From DATFDN01 sp963767645 (GTDB lineage: Bacteria; Pseudomonadota; Alphaproteobacteria; Acetobacterales; Acetobacteraceae), in the NCBI GenBank assembly GCA_963767645.1, contig CAVYEW010000001.1, positions 310,001 through 374,000 on the forward strand: a stretch of DNA of 64,000 bases, read 5' to 3'. A program made the position numbers and the translations under genes. Shown here in pieces: positions 18,561-26,801 of the stretch; the stretch's first letter is position 1; each line of letters begins with the position of its first letter. The notes beneath the pieces are model-generated. The model saw only the letters and a program-made list of their open reading frames with translations, made no database searches and was not told the origin of the DNA.

Positions 18561-19202
18561 TCACGATGCGTCGGGCTGCCGATCGGGAGCAGTGTCGCGG
18601 AAGGCAGGCAGCGCGAGCGCGGCGGACTCGGCGCGCAGCAGCATCGGATAGGCCTCAAGCGGGCACTGCAACCGGCGTGCATTGGCCAGTTGCGGCACCA
18701 AGCAGATATCGGCCAGGGTCGGCGCCGAGCCGCAGCAGAACGGCCCTGGGTCGTTGGCAATCATGGCCTCCAGCGCGCTCAGCCCCTCGGCGACCCAGTG
18801 CGCATACCAGGCATTCCGTACCGTCTCCTCCTGGCCCAGCACCGATTTTAGGTAGCGCAGCACTCGAAGGTTGTTCAGCGGATGAATGTCGCACGCGATG
18901 CCGAGAGCGATGGAGCGGACGCGGGCACGCGCCAGCGGGTCGCTGGGCAACAGCGGCGGCATGGGACAGATCTCCTCAAGCCATTCGATGATTGCCAACG
19001 ACTGACCGAGCAGCACGCCTTGATCGGTTTCCAAAGTCGGTACCAGGCCGGTTGGATTCTTCCGGCGATAATCGGGCGCATTTTGCTGGCCGCCGTCCTT
19101 GAGAAGGTGAACATAGACCGGCGTCCACGCGATTCCCTTGAGTGCCAGGGCGATACGGACCCGCCATGCGGCGGACGAACGGAAGTATGTATAGAGCTTC
19201 AT
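18561..19202 (-). CDS. maiA: Maleylacetoacetate isomerase / zeta-class GST
   Basis: A 213-residue zeta-class glutathione transferase. The N-terminal thioredoxin-like domain carries the motif SSAAWRVRIAL (residues 8-18), equivalent to the zeta signature SSCxWRVRIAL with Ala in place of the Cys. NPTGLVPTLE and LGQSLAIIEWLEE complete the glutathione site, and NNLRVLRYL in the helical domain is characteristic. MaiA isomerises maleylacetoacetate to fumarylacetoacetate in tyrosine/homogentisate or gentisate breakdown; the other pathway genes are not in the window. ATG 19202 has a GGGAG site. It is divergent from marR, a likely regulator. Confidence 0.88.
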   Translation of the reverse strand: MKLYTYFRSSAAWRVRIALALKGIAWTPVYVHLLKDGGQQNAPDYRRKNPTGLVPTLETDQGVLLGQSLAIIEWLEEICPMPPLLPSDPLARARVRSIALGIACDIHPLNNLRVLRYLKSVLGQEETVRNAWYAHWVAEGLSALEAMIANDPGPFCCGSAPTLADICLVPQLANARRLQCPLEAYPMLLRAESAALALPAFRDTAPDRQPDAS

Positions 19203-19380
19203 GCGAACTCCCGCGGTCCTTCGATTCCCGACACGAGCTTCAGCCTTCGGCGGACGCGGCAGAACTGTCAACCGGCATCGCCGGCATTCTCGGAACAGCC
19301 GCACTGGAAATCTTCAGGAGAAATCACAACTTCAGGCCCGCCCCAGCGTTAGGCCTCTGGTAAACTCCAATGTAAGCGGA

Positions 19381-19398
19381 CCGATCCACCTGGATCGG
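19381..19398. promoter_or_regulatory. Candidate MarR operator: 18-bp perfect inverted repeat
   Basis: CCGATCC (19381-19387) and GGATCGG (19392-19398) are exact reverse complements separated by ACCT. The centre lies about 26 bp before the marR start at 19416, inside the 213-bp divergent region shared with maiA. Size and symmetry fit a homodimeric winged-helix repressor site. A short RNA hairpin in the marR leader is the alternative reading. Confidence 0.5.
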
Positions 19399-19415
19399 AC
19401 GTGGGATCGTAAAGA

Positions 19416-19949
19416 ATGAGCACTGTGGTTCATATGAGATCATCCAGCAACGCCTCGACCGCCGGATCGGAATCCGAAGCGAGCGAGTTTCAACTCGACA
19501 GCTTCCTGCCCTATCGCTTGGCGGTGGCTGCCGCAGGGGTCAACCGTCTGATGGCCCGCCGTCTCGCGGACTCGCATAGGCTCTCGATCTCGGAGTGGCG
19601 CGTCCTAGCCGTGGTCGCGCGCGCTGGCGTGCTCTCGCCCAGCACGGTCGGCGCGGTGGCGTCGATGGACAAGGTGAAGGTGAGCCGCGCCGCCGCCAGC
19701 CTGATCGCGCGTGGGTTCCTGAAGCAGACGCAAGATCCGCACGATGGCCGCGGCCGGCTGCTGCGCCTGACCCGCAGGGGCCAGACGGTGCATGGACGGT
19801 TGGTTGGGCAGGCGCGCGAAATGGAGGCGCAGCTCGCGCAAGGGCTCACCCGGTCGGAGTGGACGGCGCTCTACAACACGCTGCGCCGCCTTGAGACTCA
19901 CGCGCTCAGCCTGGGGGGCGCGGACGCGCCCGCAGAAGCAGCGGACTGA
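19416..19949 (+). CDS. MarR family transcriptional regulator
   Basis: A 177-residue winged-helix regulator of the MarR family. The first ~27 residues are low complexity. The DNA-binding core includes ISEWRVLAVVARAG, the recognition helix region SMDKVKVSRAAASLIARGF, and the wing DPHDGRGRLLRLTRRG, all standard MarR features. It is divergent from maiA and has a perfect inverted repeat just upstream of its start, so autoregulation and control of aromatic catabolism or glutathione-linked genes is plausible. No ligand can be assigned. Confidence 0.9.
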   Translation: MSTVVHMRSSSNASTAGSESEASEFQLDSFLPYRLAVAAAGVNRLMARRLADSHRLSISEWRVLAVVARAGVLSPSTVGAVASMDKVKVSRAAASLIARGFLKQTQDPHDGRGRLLRLTRRGQTVHGRLVGQAREMEAQLAQGLTRSEWTALYNTLRRLETHALSLGGADAPAEAAD

Positions 19950-19966
19950 GGCGCGCTCGGCCCGAC

Positions 19967-19995
19967 ACCGGCCGGCACCTTGAGGGCCGGCCGGT
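19967..19995. terminator. Bidirectional hairpin between marR and mdtC
   Basis: ACCGGCCGGC (19967-19976) pairs perfectly with GCCGGCCGGT (19986-19995) across a nine-base loop. It lies between the convergent 3' ends of marR and mdtC and could stop both transcripts. No T-run is present, so this rests on the strong stem and position. Confidence 0.55.
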
Positions 19996-20035
19996 CCCGC
20001 CTGCGCGATGGACGAGTTCTCGCTGGGCGCAAGCC

Positions 20036-23000
20036 TTACTCCGCGGCGCTCGGCGCCAGGATCGGTCGCCGCTTTCCCGCGAGCCGCTCCAGCGCGAGAT
20101 AGACCGCCGGTGTTGTGTAGAGCGTCAGCACCTGCGAGACGGCGAGACCGCCGGCGATCGCGATGCCGAGCGGGCGACGCATCTCCGACCCGGTACCCCA
20201 CGCCAGCGCAAGCGGCAGCGCGCCGAACAAGGCGGCGAGCGTCGTCATCAGGATCGGACGGAACCGTTCGAGGGAGGCGGCGTGGATGGCTTGCGCCGGC
20301 GGCAGGCCGCGCTGGCGTTCCGCCTCGAGCGCGAAATCGACGAGCATGATGCCGTTCTTCTTGACGATGCCCATCAGCAGCACGATCGCGATCAGGCCCA
20401 TGATGTCGAGCGGCTGGCCGGTCGCGAGCAGCGCCAGCAGCGCGCCCAGCCCGGCCGAGGGCAAGGTCGAGAGAATGGTCAGCGGGTGCAGCAGGCTTTC
20501 GTACAGCACGCCGAGGACGATGTAGATCGCGACCAGCGCTGCGCCGATCAGCAGCGGCTCGGTAGCGGTCGTCTGCTGCAGCCACTTGGCGTTCCCGGCG
20601 AACTCGGTGCGTATGTCGGACGGCATCCCGAGCGACGCGGCGGCATCGCCCACCGCCTTCTCGGCATCGCCGAGCGCCATGCCCTCGGCCAGGTTGAAGC
20701 TGAGCGTGGCGGCGGGGAACTGGCCCTGGTGGCGCACCGCGAGCGGCGCATCGGCGGCCTCGAACCGTGCCACTGCCGATAGCGGAACCTGGGTGCCGTT
20801 GGCGGCGCCGACATAGACCCGGTCCAGCATCACCGGAGAGGTCTGCAGCGCCGGATCGGTCTCCACCACCACTTTATACTGGTTGCGCTGCGCGTAGATC
20901 GTGGAGACCTGGCGCTGCGCGAAGGCATTGTTCAGCGCGGCGTCGATCGCGGCGGCGCTGACCCCGAGGCGCGCGGCGGCCTCGCGGTCGATTACCACGT
21001 TCTCCTGCGGCCCGGCGCGGTCCTCGTCGGAGGTGAGATCGGTGATGCCAGGCGTGGCCTTCAGCTTGTTCTCCAGCGCCTGTGCCCAATGCCGCAGCTC
21101 GCCGAGATCCTGGGCGATGAGCACGAACTGATACTGCGACCCGCCGGTGCGGCCGCCGCCGCGCAGGTCCTGCGCCGATTGCAGGAAGGTCTGGATGCCG
21201 CCAAGCCGAGCGAGCTTCGGCCGCAGCCGGGCGATCACCGCCTCGGAAGAGAGGTGCCGTTCCGCGAGCGGCTTGAGGCTGACCATGAGCTGGCCGCGGT
21301 TCAGCGAACTCCAGCCGCTGGTTACGCCTACCTGCGAGCCGACGGATTCCACCGCCGAGTCGGCCACCAGCACGTCGACCACCGCACGCTGGCGCTCCTC
21401 CATGGCGGCGAACGAGACGTCGGGCGAGGCGATCGTGGAGCCCATCAGGATGCCGGTGTCCTGGATCGGGAAGAACCCTTTCGAGACGGTCCCGTACAGC
21501 CGGACCGTCAGCACCACGGTCGCCAGCATGACCAGGAGCATGAGGCCCTGGTGGCGCAGCGACCAGCCGAGCGTGCGCGCGTAGAACCGATGCACCGCGC
21601 CGAGCGCGCGCTCGATCGCCTGGTCCAGCCGGGCCAGGGCAACCGATCGCGGGGGCGCCGCCGGCCGCATCCAGCGTCCGCAGATCATTGGCGTCAATGT
21701 GAGCGAGACGGCGGCGGAGACGGCGATCGCCATGCTCAGCGTCATCGCGAACTCGTGGAACAGGCGGCCGAGAATGCCGCCCATGAAGATCAGCGGGATG
21801 AACACCGCAAGCAGCGAGAGGCTGATCGAGACGACGGTGAAGCCGATCTGCCGCGAGCCCTCGATCGCCGCGCGCAACGGCGGCTGCCCGCGCTCCATGT
21901 GGGTGACGATGTTCTCGATCATAACGATGGCGTCATCCACCACGAAGCCGACCGAGATGGTGAGCGCCATCAGCGAGAAATTGTCGAGCAGGAAGCCCAT
22001 GAACCACATGCCGGCCAGGGTGCCGCAGATCGACAGCGGCACGGTGACGGCGGCGGCCAGCAGGGGCACCAGCCGGCGCATGAACAGCAGCACCACCAGC
22101 AACACCAGCGCGATGGTCACGAGCAACGTGTACTGCACGTCGGCGACGCTGGCGCGGATGGTCGCGGTGCGGTCCTGGATCACCGTCAGCTGGATGTTCG
22201 CCGGCATCCAGGCCTTGAGCTGCGGCAGCAGCGCCTTCACCCGGTCAACCGTCTGGATGACGTTGGCGCCGGCCTCCTTGGAGATGGTGAGCAGGATCGC
22301 CGGCTGCTTGCCGTCCCAGGCCGCAAGGCGGGTGTTGGCGACGCCGTCGGTGACGGTGGCGACGTCGGAGAGTTGCAGCACCGCCCCGCTGCCGGCCTTC
22401 AGCACCAGACGGCGATACTGCTCGGCACGCGAGATCTGACCGTTGACGCCGATCGTCTCGGCCTGGAGCTTCCCCTGGAACCCGCCCGTCGGTTGGGTGA
22501 CATTGGCCGCCTTCACCGCGTTGGTCACGTCCTGGGCCGAGAGGCCCGCGGCGGCCAGGCGCACCGGATCTAGGTCGACGCGCACCGCCGGCTTCTCGGC
22601 GCCGTTGACGGTGACGTTGGACACGCCCTCGACCTGCGACAGGCGCTGGCCGAGCACCGTGTCGGCGGCATCGAAGATGTCGCGCACCGGCAGCGTGTCC
22701 GATGAGAGTGCGATGGTCATGACCGGCGCGTCGGCCGGGTTGAACTTGCGGTAGAACGGCCGGGTCGGCAGGTCGGCCGGGAGGTCGGTGGTGGCGGCGT
22801 TGATCGCCGCCTGCACGTCGCGCGCCGCACCGTTGATGTCGCGGTCGAGGTCGAACTGCACCACGATCGAGGTCGCGCCGACCGAATTGGTGGAGGTGAT
22901 CTCGGTGACGCCCGCGATCTCGCCGAGGCGCCGCTCCAGCGGCGCGGCCACCGAGTTCGCCATCGTCTCCGGGTCCGCGCCGGGGCGCTGGGCGATGATG

Positions 23001-23137
23001 ACGATGGTGGGAATGTCCACGCTGGGCAGGGCGGAGACCGGCAGGAAGCGATAGGCGACCAGGCCGGAGAGGAGGATGCCGATGGCGAGCAGCGTGGTCG
23101 CGACCGGGCGGGCGATGAAGGGGGCGGAGATGTTCAT
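20036..23137 (-). CDS. mdtC: RND multidrug efflux permease, MdtC-like
   Basis: A 1033-residue inner-membrane RND proton antiporter of the HAE1 family, closest in pattern to MdtC: N terminus SAPFIARPVATTLLAIGI, YRFLPVSALPSVDIP, and RDINGAARDVQAAINAA. The transmembrane proton-relay aspartates lie in FVVDDAIVMIEN (near residue 400), and LGVLYESLLHPLTILSTLPSAG occupies the second half. In enterobacteria MdtB and MdtC form a B2C heterotrimer with MdtA and TolC. Here mdtC is the last gene of the operon and is separated from mdtB by ~565 bp containing an opposite-strand nuclease gene and repeats, which could reduce its expression. Confidence 0.92.
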   Translation of the reverse strand: MNISAPFIARPVATTLLAIGILLSGLVAYRFLPVSALPSVDIPTIVIIAQRPGADPETMANSVAAPLERRLGEIAGVTEITSTNSVGATSIVVQFDLDRDINGAARDVQAAINAATTDLPADLPTRPFYRKFNPADAPVMTIALSSDTLPVRDIFDAADTVLGQRLSQVEGVSNVTVNGAEKPAVRVDLDPVRLAAAGLSAQDVTNAVKAANVTQPTGGFQGKLQAETIGVNGQISRAEQYRRLVLKAGSGAVLQLSDVATVTDGVANTRLAAWDGKQPAILLTISKEAGANVIQTVDRVKALLPQLKAWMPANIQLTVIQDRTATIRASVADVQYTLLVTIALVLLVVLLFMRRLVPLLAAAVTVPLSICGTLAGMWFMGFLLDNFSLMALTISVGFVVDDAIVMIENIVTHMERGQPPLRAAIEGSRQIGFTVVSISLSLLAVFIPLIFMGGILGRLFHEFAMTLSMAIAVSAAVSLTLTPMICGRWMRPAAPPRSVALARLDQAIERALGAVHRFYARTLGWSLRHQGLMLLVMLATVVLTVRLYGTVSKGFFPIQDTGILMGSTIASPDVSFAAMEERQRAVVDVLVADSAVESVGSQVGVTSGWSSLNRGQLMVSLKPLAERHLSSEAVIARLRPKLARLGGIQTFLQSAQDLRGGGRTGGSQYQFVLIAQDLGELRHWAQALENKLKATPGITDLTSDEDRAGPQENVVIDREAAARLGVSAAAIDAALNNAFAQRQVSTIYAQRNQYKVVVETDPALQTSPVMLDRVYVGAANGTQVPLSAVARFEAADAPLAVRHQGQFPAATLSFNLAEGMALGDAEKAVGDAAASLGMPSDIRTEFAGNAKWLQQTTATEPLLIGAALVAIYIVLGVLYESLLHPLTILSTLPSAGLGALLALLATGQPLDIMGLIAIVLLMGIVKKNGIMLVDFALEAERQRGLPPAQAIHAASLERFRPILMTTLAALFGALPLALAWGTGSEMRRPLGIAIAGGLAVSQVLTLYTTPAVYLALERLAGKRRPILAPSAAE

Positions 23138-23145
23138 ACTTGCGT

Positions 23146-23183
23146 CCCCTCCCCCCGACCCCCTCCCGCGAGGGGAGGGGGAG
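23146..23183 (+). repeat. Palindromic element copy a (38 bp)
   Basis: First copy of the CCCCTCCC-type dispersed element, just upstream of the mdtC start. It contains the diagnostic stem CCCCCTCCC / GGGAGGGGG with loop GCGAG. It is a near-perfect reverse complement of copy b (two differences in 38 bp), 75 bp away. Confidence 0.85.
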
Positions 23184-23235
23184 TGACCAGCGGGGGATTC
23201 ACGTGTTCTTCAGGGCCGCTTCCTAGCCTGTGCGA

Positions 23236-23766
23236 ATGCGTACAGACGGCGAGAACGACTCCCCCTCCCCTTGCGGGAGGGGGCCGGGGGGAGGGGACCG
23301 GCGCGCGCGTCTGCTGGTGTACGCCCGCACCATGCGGGGTCAGCCCACGCGGGCGGAGGGTTTGCTCTGGAGTCGGTTGCGGGCCTGCCAGCTTGAGGGC
23401 CTTAAGTTCCGGCGCCAGGTGCCGATGGGTCCCTTCATCGCGGATTTCTTCTGCCCCTCGGCCTGCTTGGTGATCGAGGTGGATGGCGTAATGCACGTTG
23501 ACCCCATTTCCGACAGGAAACGGGATGAGTGGATGCACGCTCAAGGGATTCGCGTGCTGCGCTTCTGGGGCGATGATGTTGTGGCAAATCTGGAAGGGGT
23601 ACTTCAGGCGATTCTCGCGGCTGCGGAGAGACCCCTCCCCCCGACCCCCTCCCGCAAGGGGAGGGGGAGTTTTCTTTCTTCCCTCCGTGAAGATCATCCC
23701 GATCATTCCGCTGGCACCACCGCCGCGCCGCCGAAGCGCGCGCGTAGCCGCTCGAAGGCAAGATAA
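23236..23766 (+). CDS. DUF559 (PD-(D/E)XK-like) endonuclease-domain protein
   Basis: An ORF of 176 residues on the strand opposite to mdtBC. The DUF559 core runs about residues 29-130: YARTMRGQPTRAEGLLW, GLKFRRQVPMGPFIADFFC, LVIEVDGVMH with the probable catalytic Asp and Glu, and VLRFWGDDVVANLEGV. DUF559 resembles Vsr-type nucleases. The core lies between repeat copies b and c; both are translated in frame (SPSPCGRG before, RPLPPTPSRKGRG after). The tail overlaps the mdtB 3' end by 64 bp. The true start is uncertain: GTG 23317, at the edge of the core, is as likely as ATG 23236. It has no obvious promoter and is an intruder in the efflux operon. Confidence 0.75.
   Translation: MRTDGENDSPSPCGRGPGGGDRRARLLVYARTMRGQPTRAEGLLWSRLRACQLEGLKFRRQVPMGPFIADFFCPSACLVIEVDGVMHVDPISDRKRDEWMHAQGIRVLRFWGDDVVANLEGVLQAILAAAERPLPPTPSRKGRGSFLSSLREDHPDHSAGTTAAPPKRARSRSKAR
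23259..23296 (-). repeat. Palindromic element copy b, left bracket of the DUF559 core
   Basis: A 38-bp copy in reverse orientation with stem CCCCCTCCC / GGGAGGGGG and loop CTTGC. It is the reverse complement of copy c with a single difference in 38 positions. Together b and c bound a 411-bp unit (23259-23669) containing the complete DUF559 core. Confidence 0.88.
23632..23669 (+). repeat. Palindromic element copy c, right bracket of the DUF559 core
   Basis: A 38-bp copy in forward orientation, loop GCAAG, 37/38 identical to the reverse complement of copy b. It ends 34 bp before the mdtB stop codon. Confidence 0.88.
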
Positions 23767-26700
23767 ATCACCGGAGTCGTGTACAGGGTCAGCAGCTGCG
23801 ACAGCAGCAGCCCGCCGATGATCGTCACTCCCAGCGGCCAGCGCAGTTCCGAGCCGGCGCCCCGTTCGGCGACCAGCGGGACGGCGCCGAGCAAGGCGGC
23901 CATCGTCGTCATCATGATCGGGCGGAAGCGCAGCAGGCAGGCTTCCTCGATCGCCGCCCGCGGGCCGATGCCGCGCGTGCGCTCGGCCTCGATGGCGAAG
24001 TCGATCATCATGATCGCGTTCTTCTTCACGATCCCCATCAGCAGCACCACGCCAACCAGCGCCACCAGCGAGAGGTCGGTGCCGCAGGCCATCAGCGCGA
24101 GCAGCGCGCCGATGCCGGCCGAGGGCAGGGTGGAGAGGATCGTCACCGGATGGATCCAGCTCTCGTACAGCACGCCGAGCACGATGTAGATCACCACCAG
24201 CGAGGCCAGGATCAGCCAGGGCTCGGCGGCCAGCGAGCGCTGGAACTCCGCCGCGTCGCCGGCGAAGCTGCCGGAGATGGTCCCCGGCATCCCGATCGCC
24301 GCTTCCGCCTGATGCACCGCCTGCACGGCGTCGCCCAGCGCGTAGCCCGGCGCGGTGTCGAAGCTGATCGTGGCGGCGGGGAACTGCTCCTCATGCGTTA
24401 TCACCAGCGGCGCCGTGGTCCGCCGGATCGAGGCGACCTGCGCCAGCGGGACCTGCGCGTCGTTGGTGCCCGGCACCCGGAGCAGGCCCAGCGTCGCCGG
24501 GTCCGCCTGCCAGGCCGGCCCGGTCTCCAGGATCACCCGGTACTGGTTCGCCTGGCCGAAGATGGTCGAGATCTGGCGCTGGCCGAACGCGTCGTAGAGC
24601 GTGTCCTCGACCGCCTGCATGGTGACGCCGAGCCGCATGGCCGCCTGGCGATCGACGGTGATCTCGGTCTCGAACCCGTCATCCTGCTGATCTGACGCCA
24701 CGTTCACCAGCGCCGGGGATTGGCGGAGTGCGTCGAGCAGGCGCGGCGTCCAGGCGGCCAGCTCGGCCCGGTCGGTGTCGGTCAAGGTGTACTGGTAGGC
24801 AGTCCGGCTGACGCGCGAGCCGAGCGTGATGTCCTGCACCGGCTGGAACCAGGCGGTCAGGCCCGGTATGGCGTCGATGTCGGCACGCAGCCGGGCGATC
24901 ACCGCCGCCATCGCGTCGCGCTGGCCGAGCGGGCGCAAGGTGATGCTGAGCCGGCCGGTGTTCGGCGTCGCGTTGATCGTGCCGGCGCCAACAAACGAGA
25001 TCACCGAGGCAACGGCCGGATCGTGCCCGATGCGCTCGGCCGCCGCGTTCTGCAAGGCGGCGAGTCCGGGGATGGAGATGCTCTGGGCGCCCTCGGTCAC
25101 GGCGATGACGGCGCCGGTGTCCTGCTGCGGCAGGAAACCTTTAGGCACAATGACGTAAAGTCCGATCGTGCCGGCCAGGGTGAGCACGGCGATCACCAGC
25201 ACAAGAGGCTGGCGGGCGAGCGCCCAGCCCAGGGTGCGGCGGTAGCCCGCGAGCATCGCCTCGAACCCCGCCTCCAGCCCGCGCGACAGGCGGCCGGGCG
25301 GATGCTCGTCGGCCGGGCGGAGCAGCCGCCCGCAAAGCATCGGCGTGAGCGTGAGCGAGATCACCGCCGAGACGACGACCGCGATCGACAGGGTAACAGC
25401 GAACTCGCTGAACAGCCGGCCGACCACGCCCGACATGAACAGGAGCGGGATGAACACCGCGATCAGCGAGACGGTGAGCGAGACGATGGTGAAGCCGATC
25501 TGCCCGGCACCGCGGAACGCCGCCTGCATCGGCGTCATGCCGGCCTCGACATAGCGGACCACGTTTTCGATCATCACGATCGCGTCGTCGACGACGAAGC
25601 CGGTCGCGACGGTCAGCGCCATCAGCGACAGGTTGTCGAGGCTGTAGCCCAGCTCGTCCATCACCCCAAACGTGCCGATCAGCGACAGCGGCAGGGCGAT
25701 GGCCGGGATGAAGGTGGCCCGCGCCGAGCGCAGGAAGGCGAAGATCACCAGCACCACCAGCGCGACCGCCATCACCAGGGTGATCTGCACGTCGCGCACC
25801 GAGGCGCGGATGCTCTGCGTGCGGTCGGTGACGATGTTCAGCCGTATCCCGGCCGGCATCGCCCGTTCCAGGTTCGGCAGCGACGCCTTGAGCCGGTCCA
25901 CGGTCTGCACGATGTTGGCGCCCGGCTGGCGCTGGATGTCGAGCACCGCCGCCGGCTCCTGCCGCCCGTCATGGAAGTACCAGGCGCCGACCCGGTCGTT
26001 CTCCACGCCGCTGATGACCTGCCCCACCGCCGACAGGCGCACCGGGGCGCCGTTGCGCCAGGCGAGAACCAGGTCGCGGTACTGGTCAGCGGAGACCAGC
26101 TGGTCGTTGGCGCCGAGCGAGACCGCCTGGCGCGGGCCGTCGAACCCCCCCTTGGCGCCATTGGTGTTGGCCGCGGCGACGGCGCTGCGCACGTCCTCCA
26201 TCGACAGGCCGTAGGCGGCGAGCCGCGCCGGATCGACGCGCACCCGCACCGCCGGGCGCATCCCGCCCTCTACCGTCACCTTCCCGACGCCGTCGATCTG
26301 CGCGAGCTTGGGCTGCAGCACGGTGTCCGCGGCGTCGCTCACCTGGGCGATCGGCAGCGCCTCGGAGGTGAGCGCGAGGGTCAGCACCGGCGCGTCCGCC
26401 GGGTTCACCTTGGAATAGACGGGCGGATAGGGGAGCGCCACCGGCAGCGTGCCAGCCGCGGCGTTGATCGCCGCCTGCACGTCCTGCGCCGCCGCGTCCA
26501 GGCTGCGGTTCAGCTCGAATTGCAGGGTGATCTGGCTGGTGCCCTCGGAGCTCGCCGAGGTCATGGTGGCGATCCCCGGTATCTGGCCGAACTGCCGCTC
26601 CAGCGACGCGGTGATCAGCGTCGAGACCGTCTCCGGGCTGGCGCCCGGCAGCTGGGTCGTCACCTCGATGGTCGGGAAGTCCACCTGCGGCAGCGCCGAG

Positions 26701-26801
26701 ACCGGCAGGGCGCGGTAGCCGAGGCCGCCGGCGAGCAGGATCGCGACGGCGAGCAGCCAGGTCGCGATCGGCCGGGCAATGAAGGGAGCGGAGAGGTTCA
26801 T
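23703..26801 (-). CDS. mdtB: RND multidrug efflux permease, MdtB-like
   Basis: A 1032-residue HAE1-type RND antiporter, the MdtB-like partner. Landmarks are SAPFIARPIATWLLAVAI, YRALPVSALPQVDFPTIEV, the proton-relay FVVDDAIVMIENVV (near residue 403) and LGVLYESWIHPVTILSTLPS. Its start (ATG 26801) overlaps the mdtA stop as ATGA, showing translational coupling. It shares the overall architecture of the MdtC-like protein but is clearly diverged, as expected for heteromeric partners. Its last codons are overlapped on the other strand by the DUF559 reading frame. Confidence 0.92.
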   Translation of the reverse strand: MNLSAPFIARPIATWLLAVAILLAGGLGYRALPVSALPQVDFPTIEVTTQLPGASPETVSTLITASLERQFGQIPGIATMTSASSEGTSQITLQFELNRSLDAAAQDVQAAINAAAGTLPVALPYPPVYSKVNPADAPVLTLALTSEALPIAQVSDAADTVLQPKLAQIDGVGKVTVEGGMRPAVRVRVDPARLAAYGLSMEDVRSAVAAANTNGAKGGFDGPRQAVSLGANDQLVSADQYRDLVLAWRNGAPVRLSAVGQVISGVENDRVGAWYFHDGRQEPAAVLDIQRQPGANIVQTVDRLKASLPNLERAMPAGIRLNIVTDRTQSIRASVRDVQITLVMAVALVVLVIFAFLRSARATFIPAIALPLSLIGTFGVMDELGYSLDNLSLMALTVATGFVVDDAIVMIENVVRYVEAGMTPMQAAFRGAGQIGFTIVSLTVSLIAVFIPLLFMSGVVGRLFSEFAVTLSIAVVVSAVISLTLTPMLCGRLLRPADEHPPGRLSRGLEAGFEAMLAGYRRTLGWALARQPLVLVIAVLTLAGTIGLYVIVPKGFLPQQDTGAVIAVTEGAQSISIPGLAALQNAAAERIGHDPAVASVISFVGAGTINATPNTGRLSITLRPLGQRDAMAAVIARLRADIDAIPGLTAWFQPVQDITLGSRVSRTAYQYTLTDTDRAELAAWTPRLLDALRQSPALVNVASDQQDDGFETEITVDRQAAMRLGVTMQAVEDTLYDAFGQRQISTIFGQANQYRVILETGPAWQADPATLGLLRVPGTNDAQVPLAQVASIRRTTAPLVITHEEQFPAATISFDTAPGYALGDAVQAVHQAEAAIGMPGTISGSFAGDAAEFQRSLAAEPWLILASLVVIYIVLGVLYESWIHPVTILSTLPSAGIGALLALMACGTDLSLVALVGVVLLMGIVKKNAIMMIDFAIEAERTRGIGPRAAIEEACLLRFRPIMMTTMAALLGAVPLVAERGAGSELRWPLGVTIIGGLLLSQLLTLYTTPVIYLAFERLRARFGGAAVVPAE

